Under the pieces are notes generated by a model. It did not search any database. It was not told the DNA's origin and saw nothing but the letters and a program-made list of their open reading frames with translations. From Candidatus Sulfopaludibacter sp. SbA3 (GTDB taxonomy: Bacteria; Acidobacteriota; Terriglobia; 20CM-2-55-15), in assembly GCA_945865815.1 (NCBI GenBank), contig CAMBFR010000046.1, positions 1 through 32,428 on the forward strand: a stretch of 32,428 bases of DNA, written 5' to 3'. The position numbers and the translations under genes are program-made. Of the stretch, positions 16,499 to 24,522 are shown piece after piece; within the stretch, counting starts at the first letter, position 1; each line of letters begins with the position of its first letter.

Positions 16499-17473
16499 TT
16501 AGTATGCGTAAAGTTCACGTGCGACGCGAATCACGTCGGAGACTTTTGGAAGGAAGAATTCTTCCAGTGGAGGACTGTAGGGCACAGGCGTGTCTGGAGC
16601 CGTAATGCGGCGGATTGGCCCATCGAGATATTCAAAAGCCTCTTCGGAGATGACCGAGGCCAGTTCGCCGGCAAAACCGCCGATTCGCGTGTCTTCGTGA
16701 AGCAGGATTACCTTGTTCGTTTTCTTCACTGTATCCAGGACTGCTTCGCGATCGAAGGGAAGCAGAGACCGAAGATCCAGCACCTCCAGATCGATTCCTT
16801 CTTTCTCAAGTTGCCTGGCGGCGTCGAGGGCCGTGTAGACCATCGCTCCGTATGTAATGACGGAAATATCTGTGCCATGCCGGCGAATTGCAGCCTTGCC
16901 GATCGGCACAACAAAGTCATCGGCCGGAAGTTCTTCCTTGATCCGGCGATAAAGAAACTTGTGCTCGAAATAAATCACCGGATCGGGATCCCGGATTGCA
17001 GCCTTGATCAATCCCTTGGCGTCATACGCCGTTGAGGGACAGACCACCTTCAGGCCCGGCGTATGAACGTAGTACATCTCGGGGTTTTGCGAGTGGAACG
17101 GGCCGCCATGAACTCCGCCGCCGCTTGGCGCGCGAACGACAATCGGAACCCCCGCGCCCCATCGATACCGGGACTTGGCAGCGAAATTGGTGATCTGGTC
17201 GAATGCGCATGAAATGAAGTCCGCAAACTGCATTTCAGCGATCGGCCGCATGCCCATCAGCGCCGCGCCGATGGCCGCGCCGACAATGGCGGATTCGGAG
17301 ATTGGCGTGTCGATAATCCGCCATTCGCCGAATCGTTCGAGCATTCCGGCGGTGACTTTGAACGCGCCGCCGTAAATGCCGACATCTTCGCCAAGGACGA
17401 ACACGCGTTCGTCCTTTTCCATTTCTTCCCAGATTCCCTGGCGGATGGCTTCAACGTACGTAGTGAGCGCCAT
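16499..17473 (-). CDS. 2-oxoacid dehydrogenase E1 beta subunit
   Basis: A 324-residue E1 beta subunit of the alpha2beta2 pyruvate/branched-chain type. Family blocks are YVEAIRQGIWEEMEKDERVFVLGEDVG at the start (shown as EDVG, with the ThDP-contacting Glu), DTPISESAIVGAAIGAALMG, GMRPIAEMQFADF, HGGPFHSQNPE, RDPDPVIYFEHK and LRSLLPFDREAVLDTVKKTN. With E1 alpha it forms the ThDP site that decarboxylates a 2-oxoacid and acylates E2 lipoate. It lies 46 bases after E1 alpha and 3 bases before E2. The sequence alone leaves pyruvate versus branched-chain 2-oxoacid open. Confidence 0.93.
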   Translation of the reverse strand: MALTTYVEAIRQGIWEEMEKDERVFVLGEDVGIYGGAFKVTAGMLERFGEWRIIDTPISESAIVGAAIGAALMGMRPIAEMQFADFISCAFDQITNFAAKSRYRWGAGVPIVVRAPSGGGVHGGPFHSQNPEMYYVHTPGLKVVCPSTAYDAKGLIKAAIRDPDPVIYFEHKFLYRRIKEELPADDFVVPIGKAAIRRHGTDISVITYGAMVYTALDAARQLEKEGIDLEVLDLRSLLPFDREAVLDTVKKTNKVILLHEDTRIGGFAGELASVISEEAFEYLDGPIRRITAPDTPVPYSPPLEEFFLPKVSDVIRVARELYAY

Positions 17474-17519
17474 TAGTTTACTGGCTGCGCCCTATCGGGC
17501 TTGCATTCGCAGCCGCTCA

Positions 17520-18545
17520 TTAGCCCTCGTAATAAACGTCCTTCAAGGTGTCGTCCGGATCCGGGAACGGATCCTTCTCTGCAATCTGAATGGCCTCGTC
17601 GATTTCCCGGTTGATCCGCTTGTCGATCTCTTCGATGCCGCCCGGCGCAATCACGCCGCGCTCGGTGAGGTAGCGCTCGAATCGTTTGATCGGATCGCGC
17701 TCTTCCCACAGTTCGAAGAGCTCGCGCGGCACATATCCCGCGTCGTCATGTGCGGAATGGCCGGTCATCCGGAAGGTCTTACACTCGATGAGTGTGGGGC
17801 CGTGACCCCCGCGTGCCCGTTCGACGGCCCGCGCGGCGGCATCCCAGACGGCCAGCACATCGTTGCCGTCGACGATCTCTCCCGGTATGCCGTAGGCTTC
17901 GGCCCTGTCGGCCACATTCGCAACGGCCATCTGCCGTTCCAGCGGAGTGGAATACGCATACTGGTTGTTGTTGCAGATGAATACAACGGGCACTTTCAAG
18001 ACGGCCGCCATGTTCACGCCTTCGTGGAAATCACCCCGGCTTGTTGCGCCGTCTCCGAAGAAGCAGAGGGCCACGCGGTCCTGGCCGCGTATCTTGAACG
18101 ACAAGCCGATGCCCGCCGCGACGGGAATGTTGTCGGCCAGCATGCTCACAAAGGGGACCAGATTGAGGTTCAGGTCACCCATATGCATGTTGCCGTCCTT
18201 GCCGCGAGTCGCGCCGGTCTTCCGCGCCATGTATTGCGCGAAGATCGTCCGCAGCGACATGCCGCGAATCAAAAACGCGCCCATGTCGCGATGAGAAGGG
18301 CAGACCACATCCTCGTGCCGCATATCGATACAGGCGCCTACGGCAATAGCCTCCTGGCCCCGGCCCACATAAACGCCGCCGACGATCTTGCCCTGCCGGT
18401 ACAGTTTCCGCTCGATGCGGAACTCCAGTTCCCGCGTCAGCTTCATGTAATAAAGCATGCCGTGCAGGGTCTTTTCAGGTGGAGGAGCAGTAAGTTGGAT
18501 AGTGCCGCCGGGGACCGCGTGCGGTTTCACATCGTTCACATTCAT
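17520..18545 (-). CDS. 2-oxoacid dehydrogenase E1 alpha subunit
   Basis: A 341-residue E1 alpha subunit. The thiamine diphosphate motif runs from GDGATSRGDFHEGVN (GDG at 164-166) to the CNNNQYAYST block (N192-N194). HRDMGAF, GRGQEAIAVG and FRMTGHSAHDDAGYVP are further family blocks; the last is the regulatory/active-site loop of PDH and BCKDH-type E1. It catalyses oxidative decarboxylation of a 2-oxoacid with E1 beta. It is the first gene of the operon, with a predicted promoter 30-60 bases upstream, and its leader has no strong ribosome site. An alanine/proline-rich N-terminal stretch of about 25 residues precedes the core. Confidence 0.93.
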   Translation of the reverse strand: MNVNDVKPHAVPGGTIQLTAPPPEKTLHGMLYYMKLTRELEFRIERKLYRQGKIVGGVYVGRGQEAIAVGACIDMRHEDVVCPSHRDMGAFLIRGMSLRTIFAQYMARKTGATRGKDGNMHMGDLNLNLVPFVSMLADNIPVAAGIGLSFKIRGQDRVALCFFGDGATSRGDFHEGVNMAAVLKVPVVFICNNNQYAYSTPLERQMAVANVADRAEAYGIPGEIVDGNDVLAVWDAAARAVERARGGHGPTLIECKTFRMTGHSAHDDAGYVPRELFELWEERDPIKRFERYLTERGVIAPGGIEEIDKRINREIDEAIQIAEKDPFPDPDDTLKDVYYEG

Positions 18546-18575
18546 CTGTATTTGTTCGAGTTACCTAAAAAATCG

Positions 18576-18604
18576 ACGATACTCCAAATACATACCCATT
18601 TCAA
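18576..18604 (-). promoter_or_regulatory. Promoter for the E1-E2-cysE operon
   Basis: On the minus strand TTGAAA (18599-18604), a 17-base spacer and TATCGT (18576-18581) lie about 30 bases before the E1 alpha ATG. The -35 is good and the spacing ideal; the -10 is moderate. Confidence 0.55.
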
Positions 18605-18650
18605 GGCAAGGTCCCGTCTTAGTAGCGGTGTCTTTTGGATTTGGCGATCA

Positions 18651-18784
18651 AATTCCCCTCCTGTTTTAGGAGGGGTGGCGCGAAGCGCCGGGGTGGTATT
18701 GAAGGTCCGAAGAGTCTTCCGAACTTTTTACCACCCCGCCCTCGCTGTCGCTCGGTCTTCCTCTCCTAAAACAGGAGGGGAATT
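18651..18784. repeat. 134-base nested palindromic element (MITE/REP-like)
   Basis: The outer arms are a perfect 22-bp inverted repeat (18651-18672 and 18763-18784), beginning AATTCCCCTCCTG. Inside lie a small hairpin GGCGC-GAA-GCGCC (18677-18689) and a GGGGTGGTA / TACCACCCC pair. It sits between the DUF6152 stop and the E1 operon promoter. The layout suggests a small non-coding mobile repeat that may also act as a terminator. Similar GGGGTGG...CCACCCC elements occur between genes in many bacteria (from memory). Confidence 0.75.
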
Positions 18785-18795
18785 GAGCCTTCGAG

Positions 18796-19188
18796 TTAGT
18801 CCCACTCCTTCTCGACGCCATGTCCTCGCGCCGCATCGCCATGCACGGGCGTCACAAACCCGAGGAGACAGCCGTTGGAGCCGTCTTTGAGCAGGTGGCA
18901 CCGCACTTTGATGGTGTCACCCGGCTTGACGTCTTCGCGCTTGATCCCGTTTCCCTGGAGCCCGGCCGGACCAGTGGCTTCCATCGCCCACACCGCAGAC
19001 TGACCTTTGTCGTCTTTGATTTCGACGTAGATCCAGGAATGCGGGTTGATCAACGTCACTCGCTTGACCGTACCCTGAAAGGGCGTCCACACCGTTGTGT
19101 CGTAGGCGCCGTGGGAATGGTGCGCCGAAGACGGCAGCGCCACGAAAATAGAAAAAATGGCCGCAAGACTAAAGTATCTCAACTGCAT
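18796..19188 (-). CDS. DUF6152 family secreted protein, copy 2
   Basis: A 130-residue exported protein. The ATG at 19186-19188 is chosen because AGGAGGTG lies just upstream; an in-frame ATG 24 bases earlier lacks a site. A signal peptide ends at about PSSA, and the mature protein starts HHSHGAYD. Family blocks match copy 1: GTVKRVTLINPHSWIYVEI, SAVWAMEATG, KPGDTIKVRCHLLKDGSNG and CLLGFVTP. Function is unknown. It lies 64 bases after the stop of its secreted neighbour on the same strand, so the two are probably one transcript, while the corresponding pair at 11.8-13.0 kb is convergent. Confidence 0.88.
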   Translation of the reverse strand: MQLRYFSLAAIFSIFVALPSSAHHSHGAYDTTVWTPFQGTVKRVTLINPHSWIYVEIKDDKGQSAVWAMEATGPAGLQGNGIKREDVKPGDTIKVRCHLLKDGSNGCLLGFVTPVHGDAARGHGVEKEWD

Positions 19189-19252
19189 GGTCACCTCCTG
19201 ACATCCGAACAAATGGTTTCACGATCATCTATTGATTGCGTATTACAGCCGG

Positions 19253-19897
19253 TCATCTGTCGCGGCGCGGCGGTGGGAATCCGTTGGAATAGGGCGTCGC
19301 ATACCTTACTCTTTTGCCCTCCTTGTCCAGGAATCCCAGGGACTGCTGAAAGAGCGCCGGAGGCGGCGAACCCGCAGGGACGGTTCCTTCCACGATGTAC
19401 AGGCGGTTTTCGTGCATATGGATTGAGGCGAAAGTACGCGATCCGTCCGTGTTGGAAAACTGCAGCTCGTGCCCTTCAACCCGATCCACGTTCGAGTACG
19501 AGAAATGCGTCACCTTGGAGCCCCTCTGAAGGAAATTCCACGTGGCATGGATGATCGCTCCGCGCAGATCTGTGCTGGAGTGGTCGTTGCAACTGTCCCC
19601 GTCGCCACCTGCCGCCTGGCACTTCTTAACTCGCTCCGCTTCCATTTTCTCCAGGTTCGTGTAGTCGACCACGGTGATGGAATAGCGGTCCTGGCCATCC
19701 TCGCGGCTATAGACCCGAGCCGGGAGAGGCAGAGAATACTCGGTGCGATAGCTGATGTCGCGCACCCTGGGATCACCCGGAAAATTTATACTGAAAAAAT
19801 CCCCCCGGTTTTCGTACTCGATCCAATCCTGCGCGAACAAAGGCGGTGTCAGCACGGCCAGGGTTATCGTTGCCGCGATAAGCGGAATGAGGCGCAT
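19253..19897 (-). CDS. Secreted protein of unknown function, paralog of 11793-12548
   Basis: A 214-residue exported protein with a signal peptide (MRLIPLIAATITLAVLTPP, cleavage near FAQ) and a good ribosome site (GGAGGA). The mature region opens QDWIEYENRGDFFSINFPGDP and shares LPARVYSREDG, YSITVVDYTNLEKME, KKCQAAG, DLRGAIIHATWNF and LYIVEGTVPAGSPPP with the 11.8 kb gene. No known domain can be named. The paired cysteines (KKCQ and DSCND) could form a disulfide. It lies directly upstream of DUF6152 copy 2. The start coordinate could be off by one base. Confidence 0.82.
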   Translation of the reverse strand: MRLIPLIAATITLAVLTPPLFAQDWIEYENRGDFFSINFPGDPRVRDISYRTEYSLPLPARVYSREDGQDRYSITVVDYTNLEKMEAERVKKCQAAGGDGDSCNDHSSTDLRGAIIHATWNFLQRGSKVTHFSYSNVDRVEGHELQFSNTDGSRTFASIHMHENRLYIVEGTVPAGSPPPALFQQSLGFLDKEGKRVRYATPYSNGFPPPRRDR

Positions 19898-20060
19898 GGT
19901 CTTCCTCCGAAAGTCGTCATTTCGTCGTAATCCGGAATTGTGGGCTCATCGTAATACCCGAGTCGCACCTTGGCGAGTTTTTTTGCACAGGAATGAAGAC
20001 GAATTCGAGGCCTGGACTCCGTTTTCAGTACTGAGTACTCATTCGATGTACGATTAACGG

Positions 20061-21725
20061 ATGCGGTTCCCGAACATAACTCGATTTCTCACGGGCGTCG
20101 CAATTCCTGTTTCTTCCCTGCGTTCACAGTCCAGTTGCGGGGTCGGCGAATTTCCCGATCTTGTGCTTCTGGGAGAGTGGTGCAGGCGAACGGGACTCGA
20201 CTTGATTCAGATTCTCCCCGTCAACGATACGGGTCTTGATCCTTCCCCATACAACGCACAGAGCGCGTTCGCGCTGAACCCGGTTTACATCCGGCTCGAG
20301 GACGTACCGGGATGGGACATTTGCCGGGACGATATCCGCAAGGCAAGGGGGTGCTTCGAGGGCGCCGAAAGATTGCAGTACGGAAGCGTGCTTCGTTTCA
20401 AGATGGAGATGCTTCACCGGATTTTCCAGCACAACCAGCCGGGCATAGCGGACGACGAAACGCTTCGGCATTGGATGAGCCGTAATCATTGGCTGGCGGC
20501 ATATTCGGAGTTCCGCGGCCGGACGAACGGTCTTTTCACGGCGTGGATTCAGTATCATCTCGACCGCCAACTGAGGGATGCCGCACTGAAACTGCAAGCC
20601 ATGGGTATCGCGCTCAAGGGTGACATTCCGATCCTCTTGTCAGCGGAAAGCGTTGACGTTCGGGTCAACCCTTCGTTGTTCGATACCGAACGTCGCGTCG
20701 GCGCGCCGCCCGACATGTTCTCCAAAGAGGGTCAGAATTGGAGATTTCCGTCCTTCCATTGGCCGGAAATGGAACGCGACGGGTTTGCATGGTGGCGTGA
20801 AAGGCTCGATCGGGCGTCCGGTTTCTATCACGCCTGCCGCATCGATCACGTGCTCGGGTTCTTCCGGATCTGGGTCATTCCCGAAGCCGAGGAATCGGCA
20901 TCGCTCGGCTACTACACGCCCGCCCGCAGAATCAGTGCAGACGAACTTTCGCAAGATGCTGGCCTCGGAGCGGGCGAGATCGAAGAACTGCTCCAGTCGC
21001 ACGCGCTGGTGCGCGCGGAAGCGGGCTACGCGCCGGCGTGGCATTGGCACGATTCCCCCGCTTTCATGCGCCTCGGCGAGGGCAAGCGATCGAGATTGCG
21101 GACACTGATTGAAGCCTACTGGAACGGGCAGGAAAAACTTTGGCGGGAACACGGACGAAAACTGCTGGGCGCCATCACGAAATCCACGGACATGCTGATG
21201 TGCGCCGAGGATCTCGGCGTCGTTCCAGCGTGCGTTCCGGAAGTGCTGGAAGAACTCGGCCTTCTGGGTCTTCGCGTTGAGCGTTGGGGGGACGGGAGCG
21301 GCCGCCATCCCGGCAAGTTCCCAAGGCTCACGGTCAGCACGACCTCGACGCACGACACATCGACACTGCGAGGCTGGTGGCAGGAACAGGGATGGAACCG
21401 CCATGAGTACTTCGGTTGGTTGAATCTGCCGGGAAGCTGCCCCGATTACCTCACCACGGAGGTGTGCGCCGCCATTCTGGAGCGTAACCTGAATTCGAAT
21501 TCCCTGATTGCGGTCTTTCCGTTGCAGGACCTCTTCGCCCTCCACTACGACTTGCGAACGCCCGATCCCGCTGATGAGCGAATCAACGTGCCCGGCGTGG
21601 AATCCGCGGGCAATTGGACATATCGAATGAAGCTGCCGATCGAATCGCTGCTCGCCTACGGCCTGTACAACGATTACCTCAAGGAATTTATCGCGCGGCG
21701 CAGAAACAGAGCGCCCCGGGACTGA
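20061..21725 (+). CDS. malQ: 4-alpha-glucanotransferase (GH77 amylomaltase)
   Basis: A 554-residue GH77 enzyme, moving alpha-1,4-glucan segments between chains in glycogen/maltodextrin metabolism in the cytoplasm. The catalytic residues are visible: nucleophile Asp in CRIDHVLGFFRIW (about residue 262), acid/base Glu in CAEDLGVVP (about 382) and transition-state Asp in STHDTSTLRGWW (about 431). The N-terminal VSSLRSQSSCGVGEFPDL and the LPVNDTG...SPYNAQSAFALNP block are typical of MalQ. Its length is near that of short bacterial forms, without the large N-terminal insert of E. coli MalQ. It has a weak ribosome site. No other maltodextrin gene is nearby, and the next gene starts 90 bases later. 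Confidence 0.94.
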   Translation: MRFPNITRFLTGVAIPVSSLRSQSSCGVGEFPDLVLLGEWCRRTGLDLIQILPVNDTGLDPSPYNAQSAFALNPVYIRLEDVPGWDICRDDIRKARGCFEGAERLQYGSVLRFKMEMLHRIFQHNQPGIADDETLRHWMSRNHWLAAYSEFRGRTNGLFTAWIQYHLDRQLRDAALKLQAMGIALKGDIPILLSAESVDVRVNPSLFDTERRVGAPPDMFSKEGQNWRFPSFHWPEMERDGFAWWRERLDRASGFYHACRIDHVLGFFRIWVIPEAEESASLGYYTPARRISADELSQDAGLGAGEIEELLQSHALVRAEAGYAPAWHWHDSPAFMRLGEGKRSRLRTLIEAYWNGQEKLWREHGRKLLGAITKSTDMLMCAEDLGVVPACVPEVLEELGLLGLRVERWGDGSGRHPGKFPRLTVSTTSTHDTSTLRGWWQEQGWNRHEYFGWLNLPGSCPDYLTTEVCAAILERNLNSNSLIAVFPLQDLFALHYDLRTPDPADERINVPGVESAGNWTYRMKLPIESLLAYGLYNDYLKEFIARRRNRAPRD

Positions 21726-21815
21726 GTGCCCCGCCAGCAGCAGGCTCAAAGAACTTGAACTACTGGACTTTTCGCGACAGAATCATTGCGCGCAAAACAT
21801 AAAGGGGGTGCGAGA

Positions 21816-22634
21816 GTGCGAGATTATCGGATTATTAGAATTGTTACTTTCTCGGTCGTCATGGCGGGGATGACGCTGATCGCCGTACCTGTGGGATTCG
21901 CGCAGCGTGGGGGAGCGGCGCCGGCAAGACCCAACATCCCGATTCCGCGGCTTGCGGACGGCAAACCGAATTTGTCATTCGTGGATCCGGCCAACAAAGG
22001 TGGCTGGCAATCGAGTCAACACTGGGATTACGCAGCGGATCTTCTGGATCGGAAAGAAGAGGGGATCCCTTTCCAGCCCTGGGCCAAAGCCCTGTTCGAT
22101 TACCGCAAGGGAACGGAACACAAGGATGATCCCGAGGGATTTTGCGTTCCACCAGGCGGAACGCGGGCCACTTCAACGCAGGGTCTGCAGGAATTCATTA
22201 ACCTTCCCGAACAAAAACGCATTATCCGAATGTTCGATTCTTCGAGCGCCAACTGGCAGATCATTTACATGGACGGGCGTCCACATCCTCCCGAGGTTTA
22301 TGAAATTCCGAGCTGGATGGGCCACTCCGTCGGCCATTGGGAAGGCGACACGCTGGTTGTGGATACGGTGGGCTTCAATGAGGGACATTGGGCGTCCGTT
22401 TACGGCGCCATGCGCACTGACAAGCATCACTTGATCGAAAAGTTCACTCGCAAGGACTACTACACGCTTCGATACGAGGTAACAATCGATGATACCGGCG
22501 CATACACCAGGCCGTGGACGATCGGGTGGGACCTGCGATGGAATCTGGGCGCCGAGATTGAACACGCTGTTTGCGCCGAGAACAACAGGTTCCTCGAACA
22601 CTACGAGAATCTCGAGATTCCCGGGGCGCGATAA
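21816..22634 (+). CDS. Secreted protein of unknown function (EGDTLVVDTVGFN family)
   Basis: A 272-residue exported protein. The GTG at 21816 is preferred over an ATG at 21786 because AAAGGGGGTG (21801-21810) lies just upstream. A signal peptide ends near VGFAQ. The mature protein begins GGAAPARPNIP and carries DGRPHPPEVYEIPSWMGHSV, then HWEGDTLVVDTVGFNEGHW and a LIEKFTRKDYYTLRYEVTID block. This motif set is common in secreted proteins of Acidobacteriota; I know of no assigned function. It is followed 52 bases later by the heme/propeller gene, so the two probably form one transcript and act outside the cytoplasm. Confidence 0.82.
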   Translation: MRDYRIIRIVTFSVVMAGMTLIAVPVGFAQRGGAAPARPNIPIPRLADGKPNLSFVDPANKGGWQSSQHWDYAADLLDRKEEGIPFQPWAKALFDYRKGTEHKDDPEGFCVPPGGTRATSTQGLQEFINLPEQKRIIRMFDSSSANWQIIYMDGRPHPPEVYEIPSWMGHSVGHWEGDTLVVDTVGFNEGHWASVYGAMRTDKHHLIEKFTRKDYYTLRYEVTIDDTGAYTRPWTIGWDLRWNLGAEIEHAVCAENNRFLEHYENLEIPGAR

Positions 22635-22686
22635 ATGATTTAGAGAAGGACAAAGGAAAAGCGCAAACGAACGGAGGTCTATATCC

Positions 22687-24459
22687 ATGAGAAAGAATGT
22701 TCAGAATTTCACGATACTTCTCGTCGTCGGTATCGTGATCGTGTTGTTTGGTGTGGTTCCCCGCTCGGCGCGGTTCGAAGTCGGCGCGCAAGCCACTCTT
22801 CCCGGTATGGGATCCTTGTCCGGAACAGTCACTGCGCCGAAGCCCTTCAAAGCAGCGCAGGTGTACATCAGAAACACGGAGAACAACTTGATGTACACGG
22901 TCTATACGGCAGGCGGGCGCTATCGTGCCGTGGCCGTGGTTCCGGGGAACTATGAGATCACGGTCAGAAAAATCGGATTTGCCGCCGATTCGCAACGGGT
23001 TGTCGTCCGTGCCGGATCGAGCGCGACCGCCAATTTTGGCCTGAACGAGGGAACTCCCACTCTGACGCAACAACCGAAGTTTGGAGTTGGCGCAAGGGAG
23101 GACATTACCTATGTGAGTCAAAACCAGTTGGTCCCGCCGGGGCCGGGACTGAACGTGCTTCGGCAAAATTGCATCGTATGCCACTCCGAGAGTTTCTTTG
23201 GCCTGCGAAAGCAGAACGAAGCGCGGTGGAATACCTCCGTCAATAACATGGTCAGCAACGGCTATCTCGACGAGATCGCTGCGCCGCAGCGAACGGAGTT
23301 GATCGGCTACCTCACCAAAACTTTTGGTCCCGACAGCGTGAGGAGAGCCCTCGAACCTCAGTTCCCGCTCGATGAAGAGGCCCTGGGCAAGGCGATGTAC
23401 GTCGAATACTTCCTGCCTTTAACGAATAACAAGCCGCGCACGGCCCAGGAACCGCAGATCGATTTCGATGGGAACGTGTGGTTTACCGAGCGGAGCGAGC
23501 CGAACCAGATTGGAATGCTCGACCCGAGAACGGGAGCGGTGAAGGACCATCCGCTTCCGGTCCCGGACGCCGATCCGCATGGTCTCACCGTGGATCGATT
23601 CGGGACCGTCTGGTGGGCGGAAACCGACGGTTTCAACCTCGGAAATCTGGATCCGAAGACCGGTAAAATCGACCGTTTCAGCTTCACGCCGAAGACGGAT
23701 CCGACGCTCAAGGGCAGAGGCCATACTCCTGTTCTGGATTCGAAACAGAATATGTGGATCTCCATCAGGGATCTGGTTCGCGGCGGTACGGGCGTCTCGG
23801 GAGTTTTTGGGCGAGGCGGCGACGGTGGCGGAGTCGACGAGCCGAAGGACGGGATCGCAAGATGGGACCGTGAATCCGGAGAGATGTCCGTAATCCTTCA
23901 CGACATGGATGGTTCACGCCCCTACGGAATGCTTATCGATAGCAAAGATAACATCTGGACGGCGCTCAGCCAGGGATGCGGCGTTGCCCGTTACGAGCCG
24001 CAGACCGGAAAGTGGACGAATTACCTTTCGCCCACAGGAAACCGCTGCCAGATCCGGCGCCTGGGTGTCGATTCCAAATCCACGACGGTCTGGTACGGCA
24101 TCTGGTCCGGCGGTGGCAAACTCGGTAGAGTCGATGTCGCGAGCGGAAGAATCCGGGAATACGATATCCCGATGCCGGACGCTCAGCCTTACGACACCTG
24201 GACCGATCCCGAGGACAATGTCTGGATTTCAGATTCCGGACAGGGTGGAACACTCATCAAGTTCGATCCGAAGACTGAAAAGTGGACGTACTATCCGAGT
24301 CCCCAGATTACGGATATGCCGAAGCTGGCAGTCGGAGGCAATGGGGCCATTTGGTATTGTGCCCGGTCATCGGTGAATGCCGCCGTGGGCGTCCTCTATC
24401 CGGATATGTCGAAGATCACAACGCTGGCCGCTCAGCGGCCGCTGCAAAATCAGCGATAG
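22687..24459 (+). CDS. Exported fusion: carboxypeptidase-regulatory domain, heme c site and Vgb-like beta-propeller
   Basis: A 590-residue protein with GGAGG (22674-22678) 8 bases before the ATG. It has a signal segment (about 8-34), a carboxypeptidase-regulatory-like beta-sandwich (about 42-120; SLSGTVTAPKPFKAAQVYI), then a heme c motif NCIVCHSE (C162, C165, H166) in a short cytochrome-like region, and from about 240 to the end a beta-propeller of the virginiamycin-B-lyase/SMP-30 type (repeats DFDGNVWFTE, DRFGTVWWAE, DSKDNIWTAL, DPEDNVWISD). The propeller could bind a ligand or act as an oxidoreductase or lyase scaffold; the activity is unknown. It lies after the 272-residue secreted protein and ends at a strong hairpin. 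Confidence 0.85.
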   Translation: MRKNVQNFTILLVVGIVIVLFGVVPRSARFEVGAQATLPGMGSLSGTVTAPKPFKAAQVYIRNTENNLMYTVYTAGGRYRAVAVVPGNYEITVRKIGFAADSQRVVVRAGSSATANFGLNEGTPTLTQQPKFGVGAREDITYVSQNQLVPPGPGLNVLRQNCIVCHSESFFGLRKQNEARWNTSVNNMVSNGYLDEIAAPQRTELIGYLTKTFGPDSVRRALEPQFPLDEEALGKAMYVEYFLPLTNNKPRTAQEPQIDFDGNVWFTERSEPNQIGMLDPRTGAVKDHPLPVPDADPHGLTVDRFGTVWWAETDGFNLGNLDPKTGKIDRFSFTPKTDPTLKGRGHTPVLDSKQNMWISIRDLVRGGTGVSGVFGRGGDGGGVDEPKDGIARWDRESGEMSVILHDMDGSRPYGMLIDSKDNIWTALSQGCGVARYEPQTGKWTNYLSPTGNRCQIRRLGVDSKSTTVWYGIWSGGGKLGRVDVASGRIREYDIPMPDAQPYDTWTDPEDNVWISDSGQGGTLIKFDPKTEKWTYYPSPQITDMPKLAVGGNGAIWYCARSSVNAAVGVLYPDMSKITTLAAQRPLQNQR

Positions 24460-24474
24460 ACCTGCCCAAATAAA

Positions 24475-24503
24475 GAGGGGACAGCACAGTCCGCTGTCCC
24501 CTC
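24475..24503 (+). terminator. Hairpin between the propeller gene and the MBL-fold gene
   Basis: A perfect 11-bp stem (GAGGGGACAGC and its complement) with a 7-base loop lies 15 bases after the propeller stop and only 19 bases before the MBL-fold ATG. Transcription of the next gene must pass it or start in the short gap. Confidence 0.7.
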
Positions 24504-24522
24504 CCATTTCTGGCATGAAAAA

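Noticed and set aside
17376-18890. A 504-codon open frame on the plus strand
   Set aside because: It is antisense to E1 alpha and runs through the promoter and the palindromic element; no domain recognised.
20640-21749. A 369-codon open frame on the minus strand
   Set aside because: It is antisense to malQ, whose catalytic residues are all present on the plus strand.
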